Shown: positions 1 to 10,692 of the stretch, piece by piece
Position numbering within the stretch: the first letter of the stretch is position 1
Layout of the letters: every line of letters starts with the position of its first letter
Source: Paraconiothyrium sp. Pb-2020
Lineage: Eukaryota > Ascomycota > Dothideomycetes > Pleosporales > Didymosphaeriaceae
Assembly (NCBI GenBank): GCA_022419385.1
Contig: JAJUBI010000004.1
Location: 2,709,286 to 2,773,285, forward strand
Length of the DNA: 64,000 nucleotides
Direction: 5' to 3'
The notes under the pieces: model-generated
Told to the model about the DNA's origin: nothing
The model's database searches: none
What the model saw: the letters and a program-made list of their open reading frames with translations, nothing else
Made by a program: the position numbers and the translations under genes

Positions 1-873
1 GCATTCAAACACATCCGAAGCCCAGAAAAGGGTCTGTCCTGCTGCGCATTAGATAAACGCAATGCATGATGTTGCGAACGGCGCACCTTGTTTTTGGATA
101 CGATTAAATCACCACAGGCTGTACTGGCAACTTCAGGCGCCTCAGTTGGCGTGGGCGGCAAGATTAGCCGATCCGTCTCCGAAGCGGCGCGCCCAACACC
201 AGACCGCTCAACACCCCGAACACCAACACACATTGATGAACCACAGACATGACGACGCGACAACGACAAACGAGTGCTGAAGAAAATTTTCCACACCCTC
301 CAGTATTGATGGGGACCCCAATTTTATACTTGTAGGGGCCAAAATGGTCGCACCTCAGCCATCCCTCTTAGCTCCAATATGTCATCACGGTCACACTGAC
401 CACAAAGAAGGCAAACGGCCAAAAGTCGCCGTTCTGGGCCGTTGGGGGCGATGCGCTTCACCAATCAAAGTGCTCACTGCGAGATCTAAAAACAACGTCC
501 AATAGCCACCATGATCAGCCCTCCACGATCTGGATTGCTAAAGCCATTGTGCATTAATCTACAGGGGTTCTGGGGGCCACTTGGGCGCACATGGTCGTCG
601 CATTCGCCTTTTAAGGCCTGGTGTAACCTACCAGTAGATCTGCTCATCTAAACAGCACTTGGGGCTGAAAAATCTAATTACCGCGCCATCGAGGTTTGAT
701 CCTTTGTTGCAGCTGCGAAAAGCAACGAGTTGGCCTTGCGTAGTTTAGCCCAAAAACACGAAGTCGAAAACCTTATTACGAAGCCTCATTCCTGCGAGCT
801 CTACAGTAACGAAGCTATCGGGCTCAGTCATGCCATGCTAGAATTTTAGGCACGCACCCTCGACCATTGCCGG
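1..873. other. 5' flank, no gene seen
   Basis: No convincing coding region. One 72-codon open frame at 62-280 has biased, low-complexity composition and no family resemblance. The last part is presumably the promoter and 5' UTR of the HET-domain gene that starts at 874. I see no repeat or RNA gene. Confidence 0.5.
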
Positions 874-3800
874 ATGGAAGTCATGGCCGATCCTTTCGCG
901 TCGCCTTCAGGTACCCACGTGCTTCACCGGTCCCTGAGCACTGATCACAAACTTCCGATCGACTTCTACGAGCCATTAGTGAACGACTTCCTACAAGACG
1001 AGAGATACATCAAATGGTCCGCGGGCTTCAGGCCATGGCAGCTTCACTGCTATGGTGGACCAGGATGTGGCAAGGTAAAGGCACATCAGAAGAGATGTTG
1101 GCTTGTCTAATAGCGCATAGTCAACATTCGCTGCCCGCGCTATTAGAGATTTGAGACAGCGTTACAAAGATCAGAATATCTTCGTGGCGTACATTCGCAT
1201 AAAGGAATATGTTCTGGATCATCATGCAGCTTTCGTCGAGGATTTCCTTTTCTGCTTATATGACCAAATCTGCACCCTACCAGCACATGATTACCAGAGT
1301 GCACGCCGAACTGGTCAGGCATCGTCGGAGAGGATACATTTACTTCGGACGGCACTACATGAGCAGCTGGCCAGGAACAAGCACAGCTTCCTCATTTTGG
1401 ATGGTTATGATACGTTAGACGTAGCTACGAGTATGCTGATAGACCACGAGTTGAAACACTCGGGTTTGTCTAACCTTTCGTTCTTCATCACCCGACGCAG
1501 CCCACCCTATCATCGGCCTGAGCATCTCAATGTTGGTTGCGACAGCTGTGGCCGGACTAGACTGGAACTGTATTGGGAGTGTCAGATATGCGGTCACTCT
1601 GGTCCACAATACTGTGACAAATGTCAAGAAGCTAGTGCTGTCTGTACGAATCAAGAGCACAAACTTGCCCTGGCGGAGCCCTATGATCGCATCGATCTAG
1701 ATATCAACAGGCCTCACTCCAACGGACCTCACTCTTCGATGCTTGGCTTCGTGGAGCGCGGATTGGATTTACATCCTGAGCTTGATGCGAAATCTGTTAA
1801 GCAGCTCGCGCGAGACGTCTCAGAGAGAGTTGGTGGCAACGTAAACCTTGCTAAACTTCGAATCGATGACTTACTAAGCATAGAGAACCTAGCTGACAAT
1901 CAAATGCTAAACGACAGACTCCCTCGCAGCGTGGTTGCTTTCTTCGACGCCGAGATCGATCAGCTCCTGCAGCGTGACCTTATTGATCGCGACCTAAGCT
2001 TGATGGCCATCGCGGCGGTCGCCCGACATGAAGATCTACGAGGGTTTGGCCTTAAAGCCTCCGACCTTGCACGATCAATGAGACAGGAGAGAAGCCTATC
2101 TCCTCAACTTGCCCGCCATCCCACTAGGAGCCTCGAGGATATTATAGGCGCGGCCAATGGATTGCTTGTTCTGGAACCATACGACGACGACCTTTACATC
2201 GCATGCTTCAATCAGACGTTCAAGTCTTATGTCAAGGAAAATTACAACGAGTCTCTTTATTTGGCAAGTTCGAAATTGTGCCCGGAAGAAGAGACTGTGC
2301 GTCCCGTGGAGACGAATTCATGGAATATGGCACCTTCGACGAATTCCCCACCCACAATATCAGACGCTTTTGACAATAAGAAAGATTACATGGACTCGAG
2401 GAACTCCAGCCACGATAGTGCATACTACTCTCGTGAACCGACGATCGATACGACACTAAGAAGCCACTCTGCACTACCTTATGCGATTGAACCGAAGGGC
2501 CTTTTCGAGCACACTGGAACATTTCCAGCTCAAGATAGGGTTACCATAGATCCGATCGATACATCGAAGACAGGTCTCGCCATGACACTGTGTACCTTTT
2601 GCCAAAAGCAGATCTTGGAGAGCAATAGGTCCTCTGGTGATCACCATAGGTCAGATGAAGCAACACGGGATTCTATCAAAAGCAAGTGTATGATTTGTAT
2701 CGATCTGTATCAACAGCTCATGCTTCGAAAGTCTGAGGAGTCCGGTATGGGCTCTGGTGGCCCCCAACACTGTTACTATCAATGGACACTACGAAGCACC
2801 GGTCGATCGCACAATGTTGACTCTTCTCTCCAAATCATCTTCACGCCTTACTCGTATCACGGAGAAGCATCAGGGTTGACGTTGCCAGCCAAAAAGTACC
2901 ACATCCTTTCCGAGGCTGATGCTCACGTTGCCGCCGAAGCGGCGCTCGCAGCATCCACGGATCCGTACAAACCTGGTGGTGGCTTGCAGATCCGAAAGTG
3001 GCTGAAAACTTGCACTGAGACGCATCCAAATTGTAAGCATGGCAAGTCTTCTTTTGTCCCAAGCCGCCTTGTCGATGTGGGAGTTGGACACAATGACATG
3101 GTGCGGGTTGTCGGTACGTCGAAAGAAGAAATCAGCGGTCCCTATCTCACGCTCAGCCATTCCTGGGGTCCACCAACGTTCCTGCAGCTCAAGAAGGAAA
3201 ACGAGAGCACTCTTATGGAAGTGGGCGTGAAGATCACTGAGCTCACCCCAAATTTCCAGCAAGCCATTTCCGTGGCACGGTTCATTGGAATACGGTATAT
3301 ATGGATCGATTCGTTATGCATCATGGTACGCTTCGGAGTGGCTTCCTTGATATCATAAGCACTGACCCTGTGCAGCAAGGTCCTGGTGGAGATTTCCAAT
3401 CTGAAGGACAGCTCATGCACAAAGTTTATCGCCACTCGTATTGCAACATTGCTGTCGCAGATTCATCAGATTCAAAAGGCGGCCTATTCCGAGAACGTAA
3501 TCCATCGAGTATCGTCCCCGTATGCGTCGAAGCTGATGGGGCTGGGAAATTAGAACGCGGCATCTGGAGAATTGTGAGGGACGATCTATGGGATCAGGAA
3601 CTTCTTGCCACCAAGATATATTCTAGAGGCTGGGTCTTCCAAGGTGCGTCACTATGGCGATAAGCCAAACCTTCAGGTCTTGCAGCTTTCTTGCCTATCC
3701 AGAGGCAACGAATGGCTCAGAATCCTTGAGCGGGTCTCGTGCTTTTCTAATAAGATTATCATATGCTAATGAGAGCAGAGCGTATGCTTGCGCCACGTAT

Positions 3801-5025
3801 CCTCCACTTCGCGGCCTCCCAAATCTTCTGGGATTGTAGCACACTCAGTGCTTGTGAAGCTCTTCCTCAAGGTCTGCCTCACGCTCTAGATGCCAACGCC
3901 TCAACGGACCGACATTGGCGCGGTCGTATGCAACTCACTTTTTCCGACACTTCCCCAGTATATCAACAGCCCCTTTTCGGTTCTAACGATGACTCCATAG
4001 AGGCGTTCTGGCGTTCAGCACTACTCAGCTACACCTCTTGCAACCTCACCAACCAGGGAGACAAGTCAGTCGCAATATGGAGTATAGCGAAGCTGGTGCG
4101 TGACTTCTTGGGCGAGAAGTATGGTGGTGGTCTTTGGGAGAACAAGCTAGAGGAACAACTGGCGTGGCATGTACGCGACCTCCCTAGCAAAGATTGTGGT
4201 AGAATTTCGGAGCTACAGTACCGGTACCCAAGCTGGTCCTGGGCGTCAGTTAAGGGACCTATCGTTGCCCATGGCCGTCTACCAAAGCCTAGACAACACG
4301 TTGTTACAAATCATGAAGGTAACGCTATAGCATTTGAAAGTCACTTCAAGGACAGTGACAAGGAACCGGTGTTGAATAGGGACCCTTTACCACTACTGGG
4401 ATACGTTACGGGGGCCAATATTTCTCAGGAGTCAGCATCGAATTCGCTGAGCCTCGACCTATACGTAGGAAACCAGCTGGAATTGGCGAGTAACTTCGAG
4501 GTCTATCTCGACGAAGCTCTTCCTACCAGCTCCAACGACGACCCTGCATCCTACAACTTCGTAATTCTTGCCGCTTCATCCGCGCGCAGTATTCGATCCC
4601 GTCCCCAGCCCCAGCATAGAGGCTCCAGCGGCTTCACACGATCCATGACTATGAGTCTGGAAGAAACGGCAGGTCCCCTTCCAGATACCTACTCGGGAAT
4701 CGGGCTTCTCCTCACCCACGCGAAAGCATACAGAGCACGTCAAGAGGAGTCTTTCAAATCACTTCTTCGAGAAGTTGTCGTACGCTCGCCACATGAATCA
4801 TGGCCCGACCCAGAATATGGCCAGGGGAAGTCTTTGGTAGACCGGACGACAGACATGCGCATGCTTGTAGCCACTTTACGTTCCACGCTACGATATGTCA
4901 AAGGGAAGGGAGGGCACGAAGATTCGCTTTTCAGGAGAGTAGGCGCTGTCGAATTTCGTGACATATCGGAGGAAGTTTGGGAGGCTATAAGCAAAGAGGG
5001 AAGAAAACAAATATGGCTGGACTAA
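874..5025 (+). CDS. NACHT-like P-loop NTPase / ZZ-like zinc finger / HET fusion protein
   Basis: Probable four-exon gene, join(874..1074,1121..3325,3376..3643,3779..5025), 1306 residues. The first intron splits the Walker A motif, so splicing gives GGPGCGKST at residues 61-69; a Walker B-like LILDGYD lies at about 158-164. Next comes a Cys/His cluster (about residues 207-247, spaced CxxC...CxxC...CxxC...C...H) resembling a ZZ zinc finger. A helical region typical of the part after fungal NACHT modules follows, then a linker with further CxxC pairs. From about residue 740 there is a HET domain: LTLSHSWG, YIWIDSLCI, and RGWVFQERMLAPR across the third intron. Fungal HET and NACHT (NLR) proteins act in self/non-self recognition and regulated cell death. 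That role here is inferred from family. HET at the C-terminus, after the NTPase, is the reverse of the common HET-NACHT-repeat order. No WD40, ankyrin or TPR repeats are seen. The exon joins fit both reading phase and motifs. Confidence 0.85.
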
Positions 5026-5272
5026 GTCAGGCGAACCTGAACACGCTACCTTTACATGAGCGTTATTCTCATTTCCACTAGGTGTGTGAAGATGCTCTCA
5101 TTGCCCCTACATCGATCACTTGCGTGTTGCCATATATGCGGATCATTCCAACCTCTTGAGACCCGCGCCTTCGCACAAGATTCGATCCTAAATCATTATC
5201 GTCATTGGTCCGACAGACAGTAGTGTGCGTCACAACATACCGGCACCCTGGTCGGCAGTATCTGTCCTACTC

Positions 5273-6143
5273 TCACCTTCCACGATTTACTGCGTGCCAC
5301 ACTTTCCCAGTCTTACCCGCAAGCACATCGCTCACAAATGCTTCAGCGTAAGACTCGGGCTCAGACCTCACGATAGAATCCGAGTGCGTCATGGTCTCCA
5401 GCTGTTGCTGAACGATGTGTACATCGAGGCTGTAGGGAGCTAACATGGGGGAAGCTTGTCATGCAATGCAGTGCTGATGGATCCAGTGACTACAGTGAGA
5501 ACCTTCACAGAAAAAGGTGCCAGTTCAACATGTAAGATATCGCTGAGGGAGTGTATGGCAGCCTTGGTGGCGCTGTAAACGCTTGCTGCGATTGATTATC
5601 ATAATATCCGCTGGTGGTTTGAGGTATACCAATATATGGCTGGCTGAAGTACCCAGTTATTTACCCGATGTTGACTACGCTTCCCTTCGATGCGACGAGA
5701 AGAGGTGTGAAAGCCTGCGTGGTCCGTAGGACCCCTACAACAGTCAGCGTCCGTATCGGGTTAGTATCACGCCTATCGTTCGTTCTGTGGCAATCTATAA
5801 TGGATTTGCGCAACATACCCCAAATGTTCACTTCGAAGACCTTCTTGCTTTCCTCGATACCGGCGTCTATCATAGGCATGAAATAACCTCGGCCAGCGTT
5901 ATTGACCAGGTAATCGAGCCGACCAGATAAAGTCTTGACTGATACAAAGGCAGCTGCGATTGAAACTGCATCGGTAACATCTAGTGCTAAAAGATGGACG
6001 TTCGAATACTTTTCGAGTCCGGTAATGTTGGAGGTCGATCTAGCCGTAGCGAAGACGGTAACGCCTCGTTTAGCGAAGCTTTCCGCGAGAGCGTGACCAA
6101 TACCGCCATCGCTACAGCCAGTTATCAAGGCCGATTTTCCCAT
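5273..6143 (-). pseudogene. Broken AYR1-like short-chain dehydrogenase
   Basis: The first part is well preserved: start at 6143 (MGKSALITG), glycine-rich cofactor loop, NNAGRG motif, and a clean intron at 5735-5818 joining VNIWG to VLRTTQAF. After VVNIG the frame meets TAA at 5661-5663. The catalytic YSATK and the following ELAPFSVKVLTVVTG lie further along (about 5455-5595) in a frame that no splice site I can find connects. A second shift near a CCCCC run (about 5442-5448) separates this from the genuine C-terminus, which runs from QQQLETMTHSD to VWHAVNRGR and stops at 5273-5275. Intact relatives are NADPH-dependent 1-acyldihydroxyacetone-phosphate-reductase-type SDRs of lipid metabolism. 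The breaks suggest a decayed gene. Assembly error or an unrecognised intron are the alternatives. Confidence 0.6.
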
Positions 6144-7612
6144 TGTTAGGTGACACACTCAGAGCTATAGAATGGTTTGAAAAATCGATAGAGGGGGATC
6201 ACCGGTCTGAATATGAACGCCTCCTGAATCGTGGCTCACTTATCCATCTTATGCACCGTCATCAATAGCATGATCTATGGAGCTGGGTTTGATGGCTGTC
6301 CATACACATTTAGGTAGAAATAAGGCTCATGCAGCGTCTTGATATAAAAGAGGGTGTGTGCCAGAACGGCGGAAGCAAACTTAAACTACGAAAGGATTGG
6401 CATGGAGTATGTGGACAAGGGTGTGGAAGATGTAGGAGGGTGGAAGTGAGGTGGGCGATGCACAATTTGACAGCAGTGAGCGATCGCTCAGTGCTATTAA
6501 GCAGCTACATCGCGTACTATAGTTCCATCCTAGGCATCACTACTCAACGCTCAACCTCAACAGAACACCAACAAGTCAACACCAAAGCTTTTCCCACGAA
6601 CGTTGCCTAACAGCACGTGATCAAAATGCCGAAAGAAGGATTGGCGTGTCATCAAGATGCTATCGACAAATCGATGGAGGACATCTAGAGGTGAACAAAC
6701 CAGATTGGAAGAACTCTAGGCATAGGACCCCATGCCAAGCATGGTGCCTGTTGACAAGGCGAATGTAAACTAGGTATTGGTCCGCGCCTACGGTGTTCTG
6801 TGATTGAGTCCGTCCGGCTGGACCCACAACGTCGCCTGCCAGCCGAGGCGGACTTGTAGTAGTGACCAAGGTATTAAGACGTGTCAAGTTGCGACGGAAG
6901 AGTCGTGGACGGTATCTCGCGTACCCAGGTACAGTGCAGGCTGCGCTTTGCAAGACAGAACTTTGCACCTAACAGTGCCTCATACTCTGGAGGCAAGTTC
7001 GATCTCCTTGCTGCATACCCTGGGGAAGGACATCCCGGGCACATCGACATGTGCAATCTGTACGGGATCCACTCCTACATTGGCGGCTGGCGGCCAAGCC
7101 TTCATACCTAAGATACCCCTGCCGAGTGGCCGATTTGTCATTAAGCGAGCCGGCACCTCCCGTCCACCGTTGAACCATCGCCTGAGGCTCTCTCTACGTT
7201 ACTTTCCAAGCAATATGAGACTTCCTGAAACCAACTGTCAGCATTGCCACTGCCAACGACGGCCTCACCACAGCATTGGTGAACCCCGATTCGGCCCCTC
7301 CTTTGCACGTTCGAGTTCAGGTTGGAAGGATTAAAAGGAGGGCACCTAGATCTGGTGCCTTACCGCATGGGGATGCGGTTGAGTAGCGTATCCCGCTCGG
7401 TCTAACGATTCACCCGCAGGGCAAAATTTCCATGCCCGAGCACATGTCAATGCACGCTTACCGCCCCTGCAACGTTATCCATGGGAAGACCCGAGTGCAC
7501 GGGCGGAACGATGGCCGTGACTGTTAAGATGTCGAACCTCCTTCGTACGAGAGGACCTGGTGTTCGGTCTCTACTCCCACCTCTTCGGTCATTTTCTGCA
7601 TAGTCGCCTTCA
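6144..7612. other. Intergenic, 1.5 kb; hairpins and an rRNA-like word
   Basis: No convincing gene. The longest open frame (6804-7334, +) is Cys/Ser/Pro-rich, matches no family and lacks a good start context. Two adjacent perfect hairpins lie at 7341-7359 and 7363-7378. A 13-base word identical to the core of the large-subunit rRNA sarcin-ricin loop lies at 7545-7557. Confidence 0.5.
7341..7378. repeat. Two tandem inverted repeats (hairpins)
   Basis: GGCACC...GGTGCC is a 6-bp stem with a 7-nt loop (7341-7359). After a 3-nt spacer, CCGCAT...ATGCGG is a 6-bp stem with a GGGG loop (7363-7378). Both are perfect. They lie about 235 bp upstream of the surface-protein start codon. Their function is unknown. 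Confidence 0.6.
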
Positions 7613-8672
7613 ATGTTTCGGGCTACACCCCTGTTGCAGGCAGTCGTCTTTCTCGCGAATTGCGCAGCACTTGTAACCGCAACCTGCTACGCCCCAGATG
7701 GAACTGCAATCACAACAACTGATATCGCACCTTGCTCGAGCGATGCATCCGACCCTCTAAGCCATGTGTGCTGCAACTTGAATCGACCGAAGGCCCCTGG
7801 TACCTCGACAAATGCATCCGAAGTACGCGACACCTGCCTTCCGAACGGGCTTTGTGAAAACGAATCGCTCCTCAAAGACGGCACGGTGTACTTGCAATGG
7901 GGTAGAAACTTCTGCACCAACCGTGACTGGAGTACCGGGCAGTGTTTGGACAATGTATGCACCAGCACGTCGAAAGGTGTAGGTACCACCCGTGTTTTCT
8001 ACTAAGCATGAAGCTTACAATATTCAGAAAGGCGGCTCCATGCGGCTGATACCTTGCTCCGGCAAGAATAGCTCATTGACGTGGTGCTGCGGAGACTCTG
8101 ACGATTGCTGCACATCCTCCGATCACACGGATCTCGTCTCGCTGTCTGCTACCTTCACGGTAGCTGTTGTAACCTCGACACCATCTGCCACAAGTACTTC
8201 GGCCGCCGCCGAAACTACACCAGTCTCCACAACTGCCCCCACCATCTCCGACGAACAAACCCCTACATCAACCACTGCAGTCGCTCCAACTAGCGGCACC
8301 GCAACACCAGCAGCAGCAACAGCCGAAAGCTCGGGGCTTTCCAGGGGAACTAAAGCAGGAATAGCCATCGGTGCAGTGGTAGGTGCCGTGGTTCTCGTTA
8401 TGCTTGGAGTCTGGATATCCAAAGCAATGGCATGGCGCAGGGATGCGCATGCCGCGAGGGCACAAAATAATCCAAACTATTACACAACGGGATCAGATTT
8501 GGAGGGGATGTATGGCCAGCACCCTCAAAAGTATGCATACTATGCGGAAGCGGATGCGACAACACCTCCTGTGGAGGCCTTAGCCACACCAGACCCAGTG
8601 GAGGCACCCGACAATCAAGTAAACTTTCGGAATAGTAGGTTAGGTGGCTTCTTTGCTACAAAACCGCAATAA
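7613..8672 (+). CDS. Cys-rich, Ser/Thr-stalked single-pass surface protein
   Basis: Two exons, join(7613..7954,8028..8672), 328 residues. I chose donor GTATGC over a later GT because it keeps phase and joins GQCLDN to KGGSMRLIPC; the intron holds a CTAAG branch-like element. The protein has an N-terminal signal peptide (about residues 1-23, LLQAVVFLANCAALVTA), a Cys-rich ectodomain ending in WCCGDSDDCC, and a Ser/Thr/Pro/Ala-rich stalk (about 140-205). One transmembrane helix follows (AGIAIGAVVGAVVLVMLGVW), then a roughly 80-residue Tyr/Pro-containing cytoplasmic tail. This layout is common among fungal wall-sensor or Mid2-like membrane proteins, but I recognise no named domain. Topology is visible; function is not. 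Confidence 0.8.
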
Positions 8673-9531
8673 AGAGTCGTTGGTGCTGTCATCCGCGCAA
8701 TCAATGCATTCACCAAGAGGAACACACTACCCTTTCACATTGCTTTCCCTAAGCCTCAATCTAATACACAGTAAGATCCCGCAAACCAGCGAGGGGCGAA
8801 ATATTCTTGTCATGTTGCTGCGATTGATGATTCGCAGCGACTACGCGTGGTACACCAGTCTGCTCTGCCGTAACATACGCCAACAAAGCCAATCTTGCTA
8901 TAATTTAACCGGTCAAAAAGACAGTCCTAAGACCATTTTCGACCGACACACTTGCTCAGGCCTAATTAAACAAGTGTCACTCTGACGCAATGTGATGCGT
9001 GGGGGCCGCCCTGGGCTTGGGGCCAGCACGTAACTTATCACAGGGTGTACTCTGACTGTGCTTATTGCTACATCCACCGTGCTCTGCACCGTGTTGAACG
9101 CTATTTAGGCTAGGCGATTGTTAGCATAATGCATTCTTTTGAATGCGACTCATCAGTGTGGAGAAAAGTTTGTCTTGCCATGCAGATCATCTGCGTGTCA
9201 ATTCGACGTTTGCGCTAGTGCGTTGCTAACGCTCCGGCATGTTAGTATTCCTGAGTAAATGAATGGGGGCAGTCGTCGAACTTGAGTTGCCATTATCGTA
9301 TAAGGTAAAAGATGAAGCGAAGATGAACGCACGTAGAGACCGCCATGCTCAAGTTGCGAGAGCTATTGAGCGATTATGATGAGCCGTGATGAACTGGCTG
9401 TAACAAGCAAAAAACGTTCGTCACCATGATGCGCAGGTGGTACCAGCCGTTGTCTCAACGAGGCACCAGACCGGTCATCGTGCTTTCATTACCGAAGCCC
9501 AAACCAATCATTATCATTAAGAGTATTACGG
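8673..9531. other. Intergenic, convergent 3' regions
   Basis: Lies between the 3' ends of the surface protein (+) and the GH76 gene (-). Short open frames only, none resembling a protein family. No repeat or RNA gene seen. Confidence 0.5.
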
Positions 9532-10692
9532 TTACCAGGATATTCTTCCAGCAATACTTCTCTTCAAAGCCGACCTTTTCACCACATTCTTGCTTCCCCC
9601 AATCATGCCATACGCAGCCGCCACACCACCATTCGCCCTAACAGCTGCATCGACGCTCTCCAACGCAACGAAATGCTGCATCGGACCCAATGACGGAGTC
9701 CAACTACTTCTCACGTTTGCTGATACACCGTTCATTAGCGCCGCAATTGTATCCTTCAATTCTGGCAACACCACAGCCGTAGCGCCCAGCCATCTTGCAA
9801 GTATCCCCTTGAAGCTGACTTGGTCGTTGTTGCAGCTCCCATTGCCCTCGCATATGGGCTCGTACAGTGCACCATCCCTCACAAAATTCCTCTGCGCAGC
9901 ATCAAGGAACCCCTTCGTCCTGTCAACCCACTTCGCATCCCCCGTCTGCGTCGCCATAACCGCAGCACCGTAAAGGAAAGCCCCGACATTATAACTCCAC
10001 TGGTTCTTGTTTAGATCCACACACTCCGTCGCATCGTCCGTTCCATCGTACACATTAAACTCGCCGTCAATCAATCCCGTCGAAGTCATCCAATCATAGC
10101 TTTTCTCCGCCCAGGACAACGTGTCTGCGTCCCCTGTGATCTTTGCAAGCCGAGCAGCAAGCTGGAAAAACAGCCCGTTCGCGATGCTGGACTTGTAATC
10201 ATATCCCGCGTCTCCGGCGTTGATCTTGAACTTCATACCACCGCCACACGTACTCTCATCCCATCGCCCCTTCTGCTCGTTGAACACGTTCTGCGCCATA
10301 CTCAAGAACGTCGGACTTCCTGCTGGCACCGCAACGCCGTTTTCGGCCGCTGTGAGTGCAGACAGCGCCCACCATGCTTGATCATCGTTTCCCGTAGCAT
10401 CTGGCATCATAAAGTCGTTGGCAGCGGTAGCTTGGTTGTACAGTGTGTTTTTGGAGAGGTCTTCGAATTGCTTGTCGCCGGTGACGAAGCCGTACGTAAA
10501 GAGGGCGTTATTGACGATGCCAGATTGCCACCAGTAGTAGGGTTGTGCGACGAGAACGAGAGATTGATTCGGGAGGGTGATTTTAATGGCTTGGGCGATC
10601 TGAGCGGCGGTTGTGATGAGGGATTCGATGGACTGGGCATGGACGAAAGAGGAGGTGGTCGCGAATAAGGCAAGGCATGCTGAGGGACGCAT
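9532..10692 (-). CDS. Secreted GH76 mannan endo-1,6-alpha-mannosidase-like protein
   Basis: Single exon, 386 residues from the Met at 10692, where a signal peptide (MRPSACLALFATTSSFVHAQ) begins. An in-frame Met 12 codons upstream would put charged residues before it. Family signs are YYWWQSGIVNNALF, the paired catalytic Asp in GNDDQAWWALSA, WDESTCGGGMKFKI, YDYKSSIANGLFFQLAARL, and QWSYNVGAFLYGAAVM. GH76 (Dcw1/Dfg5) enzymes act on alpha-1,6-mannan and in yeasts help attach GPI mannoproteins to the wall. Here the C-terminus (KRSALKRSIAGRISW) is basic and lacks a hydrophobic GPI signal, so a freely secreted enzyme is likelier than an anchored one. A TTTTATAG element lies about 45 bp upstream of the start. 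Confidence 0.9.
   Translation of the reverse strand: MRPSACLALFATTSSFVHAQSIESLITTAAQIAQAIKITLPNQSLVLVAQPYYWWQSGIVNNALFTYGFVTGDKQFEDLSKNTLYNQATAANDFMMPDATGNDDQAWWALSALTAAENGVAVPAGSPTFLSMAQNVFNEQKGRWDESTCGGGMKFKINAGDAGYDYKSSIANGLFFQLAARLAKITGDADTLSWAEKSYDWMTSTGLIDGEFNVYDGTDDATECVDLNKNQWSYNVGAFLYGAAVMATQTGDAKWVDRTKGFLDAAQRNFVRDGALYEPICEGNGSCNNDQVSFKGILARWLGATAVVLPELKDTIAALMNGVSANVRSSWTPSLGPMQHFVALESVDAAVRANGGVAAAYGMIGGSKNVVKRSALKRSIAGRISW

Noticed and set aside
6804..7334. 176-codon open frame
   Set aside because: Cys/Ser/Pro-rich with no family features, overlapped by frames on the other strand, and no splice or start support.
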